Assembly (NCBI GenBank): GCA_022821085.1
Contig: JAJEEG010000006.1
Location: 2,439,330 to 2,503,329 of the forward strand
DNA from: Candidatus Latescibacterota bacterium
GTDB lineage: Bacteria; JAAXHH01
Direction of reading: 5' to 3'
DNA length: 64,000 nt
Notes under the pieces: generated by a model
Told to the model about the DNA's origin: nothing
Seen by the model: the letters and a program-made list of their open reading frames with translations, nothing else
Databases searched by the model: none
Part shown: in pieces, positions 63,573 to 64,000 of the stretch
Numbering within the stretch: position 1 is the first letter of the stretch
How the letters are laid out: every line of letters starts with the position of its first letter
Translations under genes and position numbers: made by a program

Positions 63573-64000
63573 CTGGAAACGGCACCGACAGATCCCCAGG
63601 CAGCACACTTCAACTTGCCGCCCGATACTATCGATCCGTGCCGACGGACCGCGCGGGATACGAAGACGTCACCCTGTCACTGCCCGTGGACAGGACCGCT
63701 TTAATCGGCCTCCACTGCTGGAACATCGGCTGCCCCGACGGTCCGGCAACGGACCCCGACTACTGCGTCGGCATGGGCTGGCCGCAGCCGACGCGGGAGG
63801 CTGGACGCATCATGGCCGAAGTCATCCGTCCGGCCATGGACCTGGCCCGTTCGATCGGGATGGCGGTCTGTCACGTCGAAAGTGACTGGCTGGACCACCA
63901 GTATCCCCACATCGAATCGCGGCGGTCAGACGCGGCGGCATCCGTGCATCCGGTCAGGCAGGAACTGTTCGAGCGAGCCCACGGCGTCGACTACATGAAA
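63569..64000 (+). CDS. Isochorismatase-like (cysteine) hydrolase, 3' truncated by window edge
   Basis: The ATG at 63569 overlaps the DegT stop (ATGA) and the frame remains open to the window end, giving 144 residues. The region VDRTALIGLHCWNIGCP and later EVIRPAMDLARSIGMAVCHVESDWLD matches the isochorismatase-like hydrolase pattern (the D-x-x-x-x-L-I-G-x-x catalytic Asp and first strand). The expected catalytic cysteine lies beyond the window, so the assignment remains provisional. Co-translation with a DegT aminotransferase hints at an amide- or enol-cleaving step after transamination. Confidence 0.7.
   Translation, partial: MTGNGTDRSPGSTLQLAARYYRSVPTDRAGYEDVTLSLPVDRTALIGLHCWNIGCPDGPATDPDYCVGMGWPQPTREAGRIMAEVIRPAMDLARSIGMAVCHVESDWLDHQYPHIESRRSDAAASVHPVRQELFERAHGVDYMK

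Overview
The window looks like chromosomal DNA from an uncultured, GC-rich, environmental bacterium. Six phytanoyl-CoA dioxygenase (PhyH) family proteins, two GH172/DUF2961 proteins, a formylglycine-type sulfatase, a ceramidase-like hydrolase, an FG-GAP protein and four very large MacB/FtsX-type permeases within 64 kb recall gene-rich relatives of Latescibacterota, Poribacteria or Gemmatimonadota-like marine and sponge-associated lineages. This is an inference from family content only; there is no rRNA, tRNA or ribosomal protein gene to place it. No CRISPR array, IS element, prophage or integrase was seen.

Layout. 1-4.3 kb: a truncated and a complete DUF2961 paralogue in tandem, PhyH, DUF393 and an alpha/beta hydrolase. 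4.4-6.2 kb: small stand-alone domains (SnoaL-like, VOC, DUF1801, GNAT). 6.2-8.2 kb: hisG-hisC on the minus strand. 8.4-15.1 kb: DUF4919 protein, an orphan HigA beside a decayed HigB, an ABC permease, two macrolide-kinase-like phosphotransferases and an intact higBA. 15.3-17.2 kb: a repeat protein with an acidic/His tail and a sigma factor just upstream. 18.2-20.3 kb: a minus-strand catabolic trio (acetoacetate decarboxylase-like, Asp/Glu racemase-like, DUF3830), divergent from a sulfatase-HAD-PhyH-HAD run (20.5-24.2 kb). 24.3-26.9 kb: APH(3')-like kinase, inositol-phosphatase-like protein and an exported unknown.

27.3-30.9 kb: an HTH-citrate synthase divergent from a 3-isopropylmalate dehydrogenase plus a second citrate synthase, with a dyad-rich intergenic region. 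31-38.3 kb: PhyH proteins, an SDR, a ceramidase-like protein, a methyltransferase and a DUF4377 lipoprotein. 38.6-42.6 kb: katG, a sterol C-24 methyltransferase homologue and a convergent membrane protein that may resemble EBP-type sterol isomerases. 42.8-49.2 kb: dipeptidase, FG-GAP protein, zinc-ribbon protein, HIT, an enolase-superfamily protein and a TIM-barrel protein. 49.3-59.2 kb: a nitrilase-TPR-PhyH overlapping operon followed by three tandem ABC permeases. 59.2-64 kb: DUF6528, phosphoribosyltransferase, NUDIX, GNAT, CsaA-like protein, DegT aminotransferase and a truncated isochorismatase-like protein.

The most notable signals are the Erg6-like sterol methyltransferase (40.8 kb), the divergent double citrate-synthase/LeuB locus with its palindromes (28.6 kb), the sigma factor/repeat-protein pair (15-17 kb), the internally deleted higB remnant (9.3 kb), and a genome-wide-looking habit of short tandem duplications (units of 9 to 30 bp at about ten places, several in frame inside genes). 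Function for the catabolic genes is mostly at family level; substrates cannot be read from this sequence.
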